A DNA stretch of 64,000 nt from Mucilaginibacter ginsenosidivorax (GCF_007971525.1 NZ_CP042437.1:1798001-1862000), one strand, 5' to 3'. Counted from the stretch's first letter, positions 33,996-45,830 are shown. Numbers and translations are program-made. Notes: a model not told the origin generated them from the letters alone.

Positions 33996-34084
33996 AAGCC
34001 CTGAAAGGGTGGCATCCATCTGCGATGGGCATCGCCCATCGGTTAAAAATACATTGACGAGACAGCCCTGAAAGGGTGACATAT
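33996..34084. repeat. Palindromic repeat (CCCTGAAAGGG type), copy B
   Basis: Two direct GCCCTGAAAGGGTG blocks flank a perfect central hairpin GATGGGC / GCCCATC. Together with 33725-33808 and 33878-33961 this fills the whole 540-base gap between the GLPGLI gene and glpF. No gene is seen there. Confidence 0.7.
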
Positions 34085-34105
34085 ATTTTACACTTTCAAA
34101 ACTAT

Positions 34106-34834
34106 CTATTTAATCAGTAAATACAGCCCCGCTGCTATTGACGCGCCAATGATTGGGCCTAAAACGGGGATCCATGCATAAGCCCAGTCGCTGGTGCCTT
34201 TGTTTTTGATGGGGAGTATCATATGCATGATGCGCGGGCCAAGATCGCGGCAGGGGTTAATGGCATAACCGGTTGTCCCCCCCAGCGATAAACCTATCAC
34301 CCACACCAATAGGGCCACAGGTATGGCACCAACCGAGCCAAGGCCTATAGGTACTTTGGTGGGCACAATCTGGCCGCCCGAAATGTAAAATATGGTGAAC
34401 AGCAGCACAAAGGCGCCAATAATTTCGCTGGCAATGTTTGAGATATAGTTACGCACCGCCGGGCCTGTACAAAACACCGCCAATATCGAGGCCGAATCAT
34501 TAGTGCGTTTAAAATGATCAAAATACATTACCCATACCAGGAACGAGCCAACCATGGCCCCTAAAAATTGCGCTGCTATATACGCTGGCACCTGTGCCCA
34601 GGCAAACTTGCCGGCTATTGCCAGCGCTATGGTAACCGCAGGATTAAGGTGAGCGCCGCTATACGGGCCTGCAACCACAACCCCTACAAATACGGCCAGG
34701 CCCCAGGCCGTGGTAATTACTATCCAACCGCTGTTATTTCCTTTGGTATCTTTTAACACTACGTTGGCCACAACGCCATCGCCTAAAAGTATCAGTAACA
34801 TGGTGCCAATGAATTCGGCAATAAATGGAGACAT
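34106..34834 (-). CDS. glpF: Glycerol uptake facilitator (MIP/aquaglyceroporin)
   Basis: This 242-residue membrane channel has six helices and two half-membrane loops. The first loop carries HLNPAVTIA (NPA at 64-66). The second reads INPCRDLGPR, so the usual NPA is NPC at 193-195, while the selectivity Arg (196) and the Asp after it, typical of glycerol channels, are kept. It passes glycerol into the cytosol for GlpK, whose gene lies immediately upstream on the same strand. A phrase-type hairpin at 34886-34967 separates the two. Confidence 0.93.
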   Translation of the reverse strand: MSPFIAEFIGTMLLILLGDGVVANVVLKDTKGNNSGWIVITTAWGLAVFVGVVVAGPYSGAHLNPAVTIALAIAGKFAWAQVPAYIAAQFLGAMVGSFLVWVMYFDHFKRTNDSASILAVFCTGPAVRNYISNIASEIIGAFVLLFTIFYISGGQIVPTKVPIGLGSVGAIPVALLVWVIGLSLGGTTGYAINPCRDLGPRIMHMILPIKNKGTSDWAYAWIPVLGPIIGASIAAGLYLLIK

Positions 34835-34885
34835 GGTAATAGGTATTAATTGTAAATGATTAAAATGACTTTAACAGGCTATGAG

Positions 34886-34967
34886 CAATATCGAATAATG
34901 AATTCCGAATATCCAACACCGAATTGTTTCTTCGTAATTCGGTGTTGGACATTCTGTGTTCGATATT
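34886..34967. repeat. Phrase-type repeat between glpK and glpF
   Basis: CAATATCGAATAATGAATTC and GAATATCCAACACCGAATT pair with the inverse AATTCGGTGTTGGACATTC and TTCGATATT. It falls inside the probable glpDKF transcript, so its hairpin could modulate glpF expression. Confidence 0.75.
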
Positions 34968-34983
34968 AAAGCATCCTTTTTCC

Positions 34984-36492
34984 TTAACTCGACGGCGTTG
35001 GATTATCGGCCCAGCTCCTGGCCGCATGAATGGCCCGTTCCCAGCCTTCAATATCCGCTTTAATATCTTCCTGGTTACCGGCAGGGATAAATTCCTTTTC
35101 GGATTGCCAAAGCTGTTGTATTTCGGCTACATCTTTCCAAAAGCCTACTGCCAGGCCTGCAAGGTAGGCCGCGCCCAAAGCGGTTGTTTCTACCACATTT
35201 GGCCTTATCACTTTACAATTCAACACATCGGCCTGGTATTGCATCAGCAGATCGTTGGCTGTGGCGCCACCGTCTACCCGCAGCTCTTTAATGGGCATGC
35301 CTGCATCAGCTTCCATTGCTTTTAATACATCCATAGTTTGATAGGCTATGGATGCCAGGGCCGCCCGTGCAAGGTGGCCGGCAGTGGTACCCCGCGTAAG
35401 GCCAACTATTGTGCCCCGCGCCTCGGGATCCCAGTAAGGGGCACCCAGGCCGGCAAAAGCGGGTACAAAATATACACCACCGGTATCTTTAACACTGGTA
35501 GCCAATTGCTCTACATCGGCCGATGTTTTGATGATGCCTAAACCATCGCGCAGCCATTGTACTACGGCGCCGCCAATAAATATGCTGCCTTCAAAGGCGT
35601 ATTGTACCTGCCCGTTAATTTTCCAGGCAATAGTGGTAAGCAGGTTATTTTTTGATTCGATAAATTGGTTGCCAATATTCATCAGCATAAAACAACCCGT
35701 ACCGTAGGTATTTTTAACCATGGCCTTATCAATACACATTTGCCCAAACAAGGCAGCATGCTGATCGCCGGCTATACCTGCTATTGGTATTTTACTTGCA
35801 AATATAGTGGTAGCCGTTTCGCCGTAAACCTCGCTTGATTGCTTTACTTCGGGCAGCATACTTTTGGGAATATCCAGCAGCTGCAGCAGTTCATCATCCC
35901 ATTGCTGGGTACGGATGTTGAACAGCATGGTACGGCTGGCGTTGGTTACATCGGTAACGTGCACCTGGCCGCGGGTAAATTTCCACACCAGCCAGCTGTC
36001 AACCGTGCCAAAGGCCAGTTTACCAGCTTCAGCCAGTGCCCGGGCGCCATCCACATTATCAAGGATCCATTTTATTTTTGAGCCCGAAAAATAGGCATCT
36101 ATAACCAACCCGGTTTTAGAGCGGATCATATCGCTGTGGCCATCCTGTTTTAGTTTATCGCAATAGGCTGCGGTGCGCCTGTCCTGCCAAACTATGGCGT
36201 TATAAATGGCTTCGCCGGTTTCGCGGTTCCATACGATGGTGGTTTCGCGCTGGTTGGTAATGCCAATGGCTTTAATATTTTTGCCATTAAGCCCCGCCTT
36301 AACGGTGGCCTCGGCCGCAACGCCCGCCTGGGTCGACCATATCTCGTTCGGATCATGCTCAACCCAGCCCGGTTTTGGAAAATATTGTTTAAATTCTTTT
36401 TGCGACAGCGCTATAATTTGCCCCGCATGATCAAATATGATTGCCCGCGAACTGGTGGTCCCCTGGTCAAGGGCCAAAATGTATTCTTCCAT
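34984..36492 (-). CDS. glpK: Glycerol kinase
   Basis: The 502-residue FGGY kinase phosphorylates glycerol with ATP to sn-glycerol 3-phosphate, trapping it in the cell. The N-terminus has the phosphate-binding loop [16 protein letters not shown]. The glycerol-binding segment is [14 protein letters not shown], and the C-terminal signature includes [20 protein letters not shown] and [19 protein letters not shown]. It has the family's usual length. It lies between glpD and glpF on the same strand. Confidence 0.97.
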   Translation of the reverse strand: MEEYILALDQGTTSSRAIIFDHAGQIIALSQKEFKQYFPKPGWVEHDPNEIWSTQAGVAAEATVKAGLNGKNIKAIGITNQRETTIVWNRETGEAIYNAIVWQDRRTAAYCDKLKQDGHSDMIRSKTGLVIDAYFSGSKIKWILDNVDGARALAEAGKLAFGTVDSWLVWKFTRGQVHVTDVTNASRTMLFNIRTQQWDDELLQLLDIPKSMLPEVKQSSEVYGETATTIFASKIPIAGIAGDQHAALFGQMCIDKAMVKNTYGTGCFMLMNIGNQFIESKNNLLTTIAWKINGQVQYAFEGSIFIGGAVVQWLRDGLGIIKTSADVEQLATSVKDTGGVYFVPAFAGLGAPYWDPEARGTIVGLTRGTTAGHLARAALASIAYQTMDVLKAMEADAGMPIKELRVDGGATANDLLMQYQADVLNCKVIRPNVVETTALGAAYLAGLAVGFWKDVAEIQQLWQSEKEFIPAGNQEDIKADIEGWERAIHAARSWADNPTPSS

Positions 36493-36522
36493 TATTTAGG
36501 TATTTATAATTGTTGGTTTATT

Positions 36523-36662
36523 GAGAGTCAAGAATCAAGAGCCAAGAATCAAGAGAAAAAAATACACGTTTATCTAATTATCGTACACCTTGTTAAAACA
36601 CAATCTGTCTAGTCCGAATTTTATTTTCCCTATCTTGATTCTTGGCTCTTGATTCTTGATTC
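36523..36662. repeat. Phrase-type repeat between glpD and glpK
   Basis: AGAGTCAAGAATCAAGAGCC phrases on the left and the inverse CTTGATTCTTGGCTCTTGAT phrases on the right flank about 65 bases with a T/A-rich centre. It lies between glpD and glpK and would form a long hairpin in the shared transcript. Confidence 0.8.
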
Positions 36663-36669
36663 TTCTTCT

Positions 36670-38244
36670 TCACGCTAATATATAGTTTCCGGCCACTTTA
36701 TTAAAGGCTTCAACCTGTTCTTTCTGCCATCCGGCATCTTTATTTAATTCGCCGGCCATCAGGCGCGCAACCTCCGGCGCCATGGCCGTGGCCAGGCGGG
36801 CATCTAAAAATAATATCCGGGTGCGGCGGGCCAGTATATCCTCAACAGTACGCGCCATCTCGTACCGTACCGACCAAATCACCTCGCCTTTGGTATAATC
36901 ATCATCCGGGTGTACCGGATTTTTCCAGTCGTCATCCTCATCAGTTAAGGCCAATAGTTTTTCTATATCATCGCCGTAAACGTATAGGTGGTTACTCCTA
37001 TCGGGGTTCGGCCTGCTGCCGTGGATGGCTAAGCCCGTGGTGTGGCAAACCTTGTTTGGTAATTTGCCCACCTCTATGGCTTTATTAATGGTATCCTCGC
37101 CCATTTTACGGTAGGTAGTCCATTTGCCACCGGTTATGGTGATGAGGTTTGATTTAGAAACAATCAGCTTATGGCTGCGCGAAATCTCTTTTGTTTTGGA
37201 TGAATCATCCTGCGGCGCGGCCAATGGCCGTAGTCCGGCAAAAACGCTTAGTACATCGGCGCGCGCGGGCACCTTTTTCAGGTATTTGGCGGCGGTTCGC
37301 AAAATAAAATCAATTTCGACTTCAAGGGCCACAGGCTCCAGGCTATGGTGGTCAATAGGCGTATCGGTCGTACCTACCAAAAGCTTGTTATGCCAGGGCA
37401 CTACAAATAGTACCCGGCCATCCTCGGTTTTGGGGATCATGATGGCATCCTCGCCGGGCATAAACTGCCTGTCGAAAACCAGGTGAACGCCCTGGCTTGG
37501 CCTTACCAGCGGCTTTTTATCTGGCACATCCATTTTAAGCACATCATCTACAAAAACTCCGGTAGCGTTAATCACGATTTTGGCCTTTAACTGGTAACTC
37601 ATCCCGGTTTCCGCATCGATGGCTTTAACGCCCGTTATTTTTTGGTTGCCATCTTTTATCAGCCCGGTAACTTTAAAATAATTCAGCACGGTAGCGCCCT
37701 GCTCCAAAGCGGTTTGTGCCAGGTTTATGGCCAGCCGCGAATCATCAAACTGCCCGTCGTGGTATACAACGCCGCCATGCAGGCCCTTCTCTTCAATTCC
37801 GGGTAATCTGCTTATGGTTTCATTTTTGGAGATGTGCTTCGCCCTGCCAAAGCCGAGCTTGCCGGCCAGCAAATCATATATGGTTAAACCGATGGTATAA
37901 AAAACACCATCAAACCAACTGTAATTAGGAATAATAAAACTTTCGTTTTTTACCAGGTGCGGGGCGTTTTTTAATAGCAAACCCCGCTCGTGCAGCGCTT
38001 CGCGCACCAGGCCAATATCGCCCTGCGCCAGGTAACGCACACCGCCGTGCACCAGCTTGGTGGCCCGGCTTGATGTGCCTTTGGCAAAGTCGGCCTGCTC
38101 CAGTAACAGGGTTGACAATCCCCTCGAGGCCGCGTCAACCGCGGCGCCAAGGCCGGTTGCGCCGCCCCCAATGATAATGATATCCCAAATTTTATCCTGG
38201 TTATGGATGGATTGCAAAATGGAATCTCTTTTGAAAATACTCAT
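36670..38244 (-). CDS. glpD: Aerobic glycerol-3-phosphate dehydrogenase
   Basis: The 524-residue FAD enzyme oxidises glycerol 3-phosphate to dihydroxyacetone phosphate and feeds electrons to quinones at the inner membrane. It has the Rossmann motif IIIGGGATGLGAAVDAASRG near residue 25, then the DAO-family motif TSSRATKLVHGGVRYL. GKWTTYRKMGEDTI lies in the middle, and a C-terminal domain includes VRYEMARTVEDILARRTR. Upstream are a TATATTTG -7 box (38274-38281) and repeated ATCGAAAC boxes, consistent with GlpR control. Confidence 0.96.
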   Translation of the reverse strand: MSIFKRDSILQSIHNQDKIWDIIIIGGGATGLGAAVDAASRGLSTLLLEQADFAKGTSSRATKLVHGGVRYLAQGDIGLVREALHERGLLLKNAPHLVKNESFIIPNYSWFDGVFYTIGLTIYDLLAGKLGFGRAKHISKNETISRLPGIEEKGLHGGVVYHDGQFDDSRLAINLAQTALEQGATVLNYFKVTGLIKDGNQKITGVKAIDAETGMSYQLKAKIVINATGVFVDDVLKMDVPDKKPLVRPSQGVHLVFDRQFMPGEDAIMIPKTEDGRVLFVVPWHNKLLVGTTDTPIDHHSLEPVALEVEIDFILRTAAKYLKKVPARADVLSVFAGLRPLAAPQDDSSKTKEISRSHKLIVSKSNLITITGGKWTTYRKMGEDTINKAIEVGKLPNKVCHTTGLAIHGSRPNPDRSNHLYVYGDDIEKLLALTDEDDDWKNPVHPDDDYTKGEVIWSVRYEMARTVEDILARRTRILFLDARLATAMAPEVARLMAGELNKDAGWQKEQVEAFNKVAGNYILA

Positions 38245-38259
38245 TTTAATTCTGTTGTA

Positions 38260-38330
38260 TTTCGATTACGTTTCAAATATACAATATCGAAACATAAAAT
38301 AACAAATCGAAACTTATTTTTTGTTTCAAT
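38260..38330. promoter_or_regulatory. glpD-glpR control region with repeated ATCGAAAC boxes
   Basis: Direct ATCGAAAC copies at 38286-38293 and 38306-38313 are exactly 20 bases apart (two helical turns). Inverse-like boxes TTTCGATT (38260-38267), GTTTCAAAT (38270-38278) and GTTTCAAT (38323-38330) lie around them. The minus-strand -7 box TATATTTG (38274-38281), with TTTG 21 bases upstream, is interleaved, so bound repressor would block glpD. A plus-strand TATTTTTG at 38353-38360 could serve glpR with almost no leader. Confidence 0.6.
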
Positions 38331-38366
38331 TTACCCATACCGGTTTTTTACTTATTTTTGTTTGTA

Positions 38367-39164
38367 ATGAATAAAAATACCGACAGGCATAAAATCATAC
38401 TCCAACAACTGGAAGACGGCGGCTTTGTAAACGTACAGGAACTGGGCAAGCAGTTAAATGTTTCGGAAGTTACCATCCGGAAGGATCTGAAACTTTTGGA
38501 GGATAAAAAGTTATTATTCCGTACCCACGGCGGGGCTACCAAAAGCAACCCCTATACCAACGACAGGCCCGTTGCCGAAAAGGAAAAGCTGAATGCCACC
38601 GAAAAACAGCAGATAGGCATAGCCGCTGCCGCGCTCATTGGCCATAACGATTCTATCATTATTGCATCGGGCACTACCATGCTGGCCCTGGCGCGATCTG
38701 TTAATGCGGGGAAGCATTTAACGGTAATCACATCGGCCCTCAACGTGGCTATCGAGCTATCGCATCACCCAAATATCGAAGTAATCCAGTTAGGCGGCCA
38801 GTTGCGCAGCTCGTCGTCATCGGTAACCGGATCATATGCCGAAGTGATGCTGCAGGATATGGCATGCAGTATGCTTTTTTTAGGTGTCGACGGCATCGAC
38901 CCCGAAATTGGCCTAACTACCACCAATTTAATGGAAGCCCGCCTGAACCAAAAAATGATAGAAGCCGCCCAAACCGTAGTGGTACTGGCCGACAGCACCA
39001 AATTTGGCAAACGCGGCCTCGGCAAAATCTGCCCCCTCGACCAGGTGCAGCACATTATTACCGATAACGGCATCAGCCCCGCCATGCTCAAAGTATTACA
39101 GGAAAAGGGAATAGCGGTTACGGTAGTGGGGAAAGAGAGTCAAGAGTCAAGAATCAAGAGTTAA
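38367..39164 (+). CDS. glpR: DeoR-family repressor of the glycerol genes
   Basis: This 265-residue regulator has an N-terminal DeoR HTH (LGKQLNVSEVTIRKDLKLLE, then RTHGGA) and a sugar-phosphate isomerase-like sensing domain with IASGTTMLALARS, GVDGIDPEIGLTTTN and LADSTKFGKRGL. It is divergent from glpD, which fixes its likely role: repression relieved by glycerol 3-phosphate. A TTG three codons upstream is possible, but the ATG at 38367 is preferred. The last ten or so residues (ESQESRIKS) are translated from a phrase-type repeat. Confidence 0.88.
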   Translation: MNKNTDRHKIILQQLEDGGFVNVQELGKQLNVSEVTIRKDLKLLEDKKLLFRTHGGATKSNPYTNDRPVAEKEKLNATEKQQIGIAAAALIGHNDSIIIASGTTMLALARSVNAGKHLTVITSALNVAIELSHHPNIEVIQLGGQLRSSSSSVTGSYAEVMLQDMACSMLFLGVDGIDPEIGLTTTNLMEARLNQKMIEAAQTVVVLADSTKFGKRGLGKICPLDQVQHIITDNGISPAMLKVLQEKGIAVTVVGKESQESRIKS

Positions 39165-39166
39165 GA
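39135..39166. repeat. Phrase-type half repeat overlapping the end of glpR
   Basis: AGAGTCAAGAGTCAAGAATC phrases supply the last codons of glpR and its stop. The wording is the same as the left arm at 36523, but no inverse arm follows. Confidence 0.7.
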
Positions 39167-39247
39167 CTTTTTTGTTCGGAAGATCGATCTTTTTCAATTC
39201 CCTCCCAACGGGCTATCATGTGTATATATCTTTTAATAAAAGAAAAT

Positions 39248-39402
39248 TGTCATTTCGAACGAGGTACGAGGAGAAATCCCATACGACATTCATTCAACCA
39301 TGCAAGTTTGTAAGCATGACGTATAAGATTTTTCGCTACGCTCAAGAGATAGTTTCTCCTCACACCACCGCTCAAATCCCCCCCCGATTCGTCGAAATGA
39401 CA
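39248..39402. repeat. Palindromic miniature element (TGTCATTTCGA ends), copy 2
   Basis: It is similar over its length to 29601-29732, with the same ends, GAGGTACGAGGAGAAATCC, the loop words CATTCAACCA and AAGTTTG, and flanking GTGTATATATCTTTT / AAAAAGATGCGTAC. It differs by an internal insertion of about 23 bases (TTTTTCGCTACGCTCAAGAG). Confidence 0.85.
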
Positions 39403-39446
39403 ACATCTTTGTTTAGTGATACGATTCTAAAAAGATGCGTACCCAC

Positions 39447-40637
39447 CTATTTTAAAAACACATTTCTAACTGCCTCCAGGTAACCGTAGCCGTGTTTTTT
39501 ATCCGGTTCAAGGTAGCTGCCTTCGGCCCATTCGTTCCAGGCGTTTATGGTAATTAGTGGCGGCTGGTTAGGGTGCGCGTCTATGTAGTCTTTTGCTTTT
39601 TGCAGGTATAGCTCAAAATATTCGGGCTTGTTGTTAACAACCAGGTCTTGCCTTTGTACGGGGAAACGGGGGTTGCTGTCCCAGCCTATCGAAACATGCG
39701 GGCAATACGGAATCTTAAAGGTGGTATCCCACTCGGCCCATTTGGCTACGGCTTTTTGGCCCCAGGGAATATAATCGCCACTTGGCGCTACAAAATGGCA
39801 CCACTGGTAATTGGTCATGCTGTTAAATCCAAAATACTTCAGGGTCGAGTTTTGTGTTTGTACCTTATCTCCGGGCACATCGTTTAAGGTCGACGGGATA
39901 TTGCCCCAAAGCGTAGCCTGCAAATGCAAGCCGGGGAACCCTGCTTCTATCGTTTTCTTACGGAAATAATCTATAGCCTCCTTTGCTTTTTCGGAACCGC
40001 CTATGCCTTTGATAAAGGTCGACAGCTCGTAAATGCTGAACACCGGCCGGCCGTTTATTTTATAATAGTTGGGCTTTTTAAAGTAATCGTTAATGATATG
40101 CGCTATCATCTCCTCAAAAGTTTTCCTATCCACCCCGCCATAAAAATACACCTTGCTTTTATCGGGGTTCGACGGATCTAAATACGAGTTATGATCATGG
40201 TTGGCCCACATCAGGTAAAACTTCATATCGTTGGTATTTTTAGCCTTCAGGAAACCTTTATTTAGGGCATCTTCCAAAAAAGGTTTTTTATCGTACCAAT
40301 ACCAGTCAAATATCATCACGTTAACGCCGTACTTTGTAGCCGTGGCTATTTTTTTACCCATTACCGCTGGGTTGGTTTCATCTTCGTAGCCCCAAAGCGG
40401 CACCTTGGGCACTTCATGACCTGCAAACTTAGGCTTTGCCTTGTAAATAGCCTCCCACTCCCCTTTCCCGTCCGGGAAAACGCCAATATCCTTAAACCTG
40501 GCATCGGGATGGTACGCAGGCCAGTAAAACGCCGCCACATCATAATGTTTAGCAGAGCTTTGCCCATTCGCCTTAAAAACAACAAAGCATGCCTGCACAA
40601 GCGCTAAGCAAAACAACAGTTTAAATTTGTTCATCAC
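39447..40637 (-). CDS. WbsX/GH99-like exported glycoside hydrolase
   Basis: This 396-residue protein has a signal peptide (ending KANGQ) and the GH99-like/WbsX domain: VAAFYWPAYHPDARF, GVNVMIFDWYWYDKKPFLED, KFYLMWANHDH and the C-terminal TINAWNEWAEGSYLEPD with its conserved acidic residues. GH99 enzymes are endo-alpha-mannosidases/mannanases, and WbsX-like proteins also occur in polysaccharide loci. Substrate specificity cannot be read here. It stands alone downstream of a miniature repeat. Confidence 0.88.
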   Translation of the reverse strand: MMNKFKLLFCLALVQACFVVFKANGQSSAKHYDVAAFYWPAYHPDARFKDIGVFPDGKGEWEAIYKAKPKFAGHEVPKVPLWGYEDETNPAVMGKKIATATKYGVNVMIFDWYWYDKKPFLEDALNKGFLKAKNTNDMKFYLMWANHDHNSYLDPSNPDKSKVYFYGGVDRKTFEEMIAHIINDYFKKPNYYKINGRPVFSIYELSTFIKGIGGSEKAKEAIDYFRKKTIEAGFPGLHLQATLWGNIPSTLNDVPGDKVQTQNSTLKYFGFNSMTNYQWCHFVAPSGDYIPWGQKAVAKWAEWDTTFKIPYCPHVSIGWDSNPRFPVQRQDLVVNNKPEYFELYLQKAKDYIDAHPNQPPLITINAWNEWAEGSYLEPDKKHGYGYLEAVRNVFLK

Positions 40638-41329
40638 CAGGTAGATAAGTTAAACGAAATCATATTACACCGCCGCCAGGCAGGTATGGTTAAATAAACG
40701 GTTATTTTAAAAGTAGCTTATTGATTTCGACGCGCTATCCTGTACTGTCTTTTTTAAGCAGCTATTAGCCCGAAATATAAAAGCGGAAGGATCCGAAGTT
40801 GCCTCCCTAGGGACGGCCCAATCGTCGAAAAAATGCATCGGTTTTCTGCAACAGCATAACGGATAACGAGTTTGTTGGAGGACAACCCCAACAAAGTGCG
40901 GGCCTCACAAATCCACGCTAGTCCTGTAGCAAGCCACCCACTAATGAACAAGTGAACCAATGAACCATAGTGGCGTTCCCTGCGGGCCGTGCTGTACGCT
41001 CATACGCGCACAGGCATTAAGCGCGAGGCCGGTATCCACTTCCATCACTAACGCGGGCTGCTGGTAATTGTGGGCTTAACGCCATACAACCACACCGTGA
41101 TTTGCATGCGGGCGCGCAGGCCTGGAGGCCTGTGGCCACGGAGAATTAATTGCGATAGAAGGGGGCTACAGTAGCGAGAAGTGCTTGCGGTAGTCGGTAA
41201 CATATCGTAATGTTAAACACAACCTCGCCACATCCTAGAAACAAACCTAATAATAAAAACAATTGAGATAATTGACAAATTCCAGTAAATCAGCTATATT
41301 GCTTCTTCAACTTTAACCTTTCACTCTCT
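40638..41329. other. Long intergenic stretch, GC-rich in its second half
   Basis: No supported gene is present. One 68-codon minus-strand frame at 40754-40960 has no domain or clear start signal. A phrase repeat at 40941-40965 matches the 33-base repeats at 42297 and 45619. After it, 40970-41150 is markedly GC-rich and includes CTTCCATCACTAACGCGGGC and the palindrome CAGGCCTGGAGGCCTG. This looks like a degraded mobile or repeat element. Confidence 0.45.
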
Positions 41330-42097
41330 ATGACAGTAGATCCAAATACTAAATTTTTCATTCAACTGGTCGGGGCCACTGGATTGGTCAGCGGCGTCGT
41401 AGTTGCATTATTTAATCACTTGATCACCCTTAGAAAATCAAGAGCAGACCGGCGCAAGGTAGAGCAGGATATAGAGATGGGTAAATTACAGATGATACTA
41501 TTGAAAAAGCAACTTTCCGATAATACGGAGGGTATATCCGAGACGATTAGTTATTACCAGACAAACGTTAAGGAACGGATACTTTACGATAGTAACGTTC
41601 GAGATGTGGGCCATGATTTTACATCAAAGGGGGGACACGTTTATTCACGCGAAAAGGGGATTGAAGTAAAAAGTCAAGATCGAGGCAAAGGGGAAGCCGT
41701 ATTTCAGGAAAATACGATTAATTTAAAAAGGACAAATACTACTGGTAGGTTTGAATTATGGTTAGATAATTATATGATCGAAAACAAACGGGTCAACTTT
41801 ATTCCCAAAGATGAAATAAACGGTATAAAGCGAAATTTTAAACTCAGTTTGTATGCCAAAACAATTGGAGCCGATCACACCTTGGCCTTTACCTGGAAAG
41901 GTATAGAAAAAGATAAAGGTTTAATTTTGCAGCGAAAGGAACGGGTGATTAATACCACTGAATGGTATCCTGTAACCCTTTATTTTACGATTAATCCTAC
42001 AGAGGCCTGCAAGCTTCGTATTGATGACTACAATTTAACAGCTGCGCCGTCCAGCATTCAATTGAAAGATATCCTTCTTGTAGAGAACTTGGCATAG
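41330..42097 (+). CDS. Single-pass membrane protein of unknown function
   Basis: This 255-residue protein has an N-terminal transmembrane helix (IQLVGATGLVSGVVVALFNH). A basic and heptad-like stretch follows (RKSRADRRKVEQDIEMGKLQ to about 85). A strand-rich C-terminal domain of about 150 residues ends LRIDDYNLTAAPSSIQLKD, with the look of a carbohydrate-binding-like jelly roll. I do not recognise the family. It sits alone just downstream of the rRNA operon in a patch that differs from its neighbours, which suggests an acquired gene. Confidence 0.6.
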   Translation: MTVDPNTKFFIQLVGATGLVSGVVVALFNHLITLRKSRADRRKVEQDIEMGKLQMILLKKQLSDNTEGISETISYYQTNVKERILYDSNVRDVGHDFTSKGGHVYSREKGIEVKSQDRGKGEAVFQENTINLKRTNTTGRFELWLDNYMIENKRVNFIPKDEINGIKRNFKLSLYAKTIGADHTLAFTWKGIEKDKGLILQRKERVINTTEWYPVTLYFTINPTEACKLRIDDYNLTAAPSSIQLKDILLVENLA

Positions 42098-42296
42098 TTT
42101 AATATTTGTAATGAATCTCCTATTATACCCCTTTGGCGTAAGTCTTATGCGGCTACCCGCCGCGTGGATGACTTGATTTCAAAGACAAGATACGATTAAA
42201 GCACAGGACTGCAGTAGCACAACTGGCGCTCAAGATCTGCGCTAAAAGTAAGTATTCGCCCCCGAACACCCGAACGGTATGGTAGCAAACCGAACA

Positions 42297-42329
42297 CCAA
42301 TGAACTAATGAACGAGTGAACCAATGAAC
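42297..42329. repeat. 33-base repeat, right partner of 45619-45651
   Basis: CCAATGAACTAATGAACGAG is followed by TGAACCAATGAAC. The exact inverse is at 45619-45651, on the other side of the 23S and 5S genes, and a 25-base near-copy (one mismatch) is at 40941-40965. Confidence 0.85.
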
Positions 42330-42340
42330 TAACAGGACAC

Positions 42341-42373
42341 AAAAAAGCCCTTGACTGTTTCCAGCAAGGGCTT
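42341..42373 (-). terminator. rRNA operon terminator
   Basis: On the minus strand, AAGCCCTTG / CAAGGGCTT form a stem around CTGGAAACAGT, followed by a T run. It lies 11 bases after the 5S gene. Confidence 0.88.
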
Positions 42374-42383
42374 GATTTAAGAT

Positions 42384-42493
42384 TTGGCACCGACCTACTC
42401 TCCCACGTTTTACCGCAGTACCATCGGCTCTGGCGGGCTTGACTTCTCTGTTCGGAATGGGAAGAGGTAGACACCGCCGATATAGGCACCTGA
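42384..42493 (-). rRNA. rrf: 5S ribosomal RNA
   Basis: The minus strand has the conserved 5S ends and loop: GGTGCCTATATCGGCGGTG at the 5' end, CCCATTCCGAACAGAGAAGT in the middle and GGGAGAGTAGGTCGGTGCC at the 3' end. It is last in the operon, about 200 bases after the 23S gene. The ends are estimated. Confidence 0.93.
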
Positions 42494-42502
42494 ATTTCTT
42501 TT

Positions 42503-42585
42503 AGATTTGAGTATTGAGATTTGAGTATTGAGATTGACTTGCGTCTTTATCTCATATCTCACATCTAATATCTCATATCTATGAC
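42503..42585. repeat. Phrase-type palindromic repeat in the 23S-5S spacer
   Basis: AGATTTGAGTATTGAGATT phrases are followed by the inverse ATCTCATATCTCACATCTAA phrases. It would form a hairpin in the pre-rRNA between 23S and 5S. Confidence 0.75.
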
Positions 42586-42689
42586 ATATTATTGAAAGAA
42601 GTAAGTAAATCAGAGAAAACAACAATATTGTATTGTTCGGTTATACGTACCACGTCAAACGTTTTACGTATAACCTATTATTACCTGCT

Positions 42690-45575
<2,886 letters not shown>

Positions 45576-45618
45576 TACCGCCTTTTGCCCGGTATGTATG
45601 CTTTTTGATATGGTTGCC

Positions 45619-45651
45619 GTTCATTGGTTCACTCGTTCATTAGTTCATTGG
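45619..45651. repeat. 33-base repeat, left partner of 42297-42329
   Basis: GTTCATTGGTTCACTCGTTC is followed by ATTAGTTCATTGG, the exact inverse of 42297-42329. It lies in the tRNA-Ala to 23S spacer, about 45 bases before the 23S start. Confidence 0.85.
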
Positions 45652-45830
45652 CATTGCTACCTCTTTACCTTTGTCCTCGTAATCCTTTAAAGCCAACAAC
45701 CGTCTCTATACTGTTGTCTTCTCTTTTTTATTACTTCTTCCAATATGTCAAAGAACTTTACCCCTATTCCATTTAAGTATTAAATGGTTTATTTGCATTA
45801 TATCCTATTCCTTTCGGAAAACGGAGGGTG

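Noticed and set aside
40754..40960. 68-codon minus-strand frame
   Set aside because: No recognisable features and composition typical of chance frames in a repeat-rich gap.
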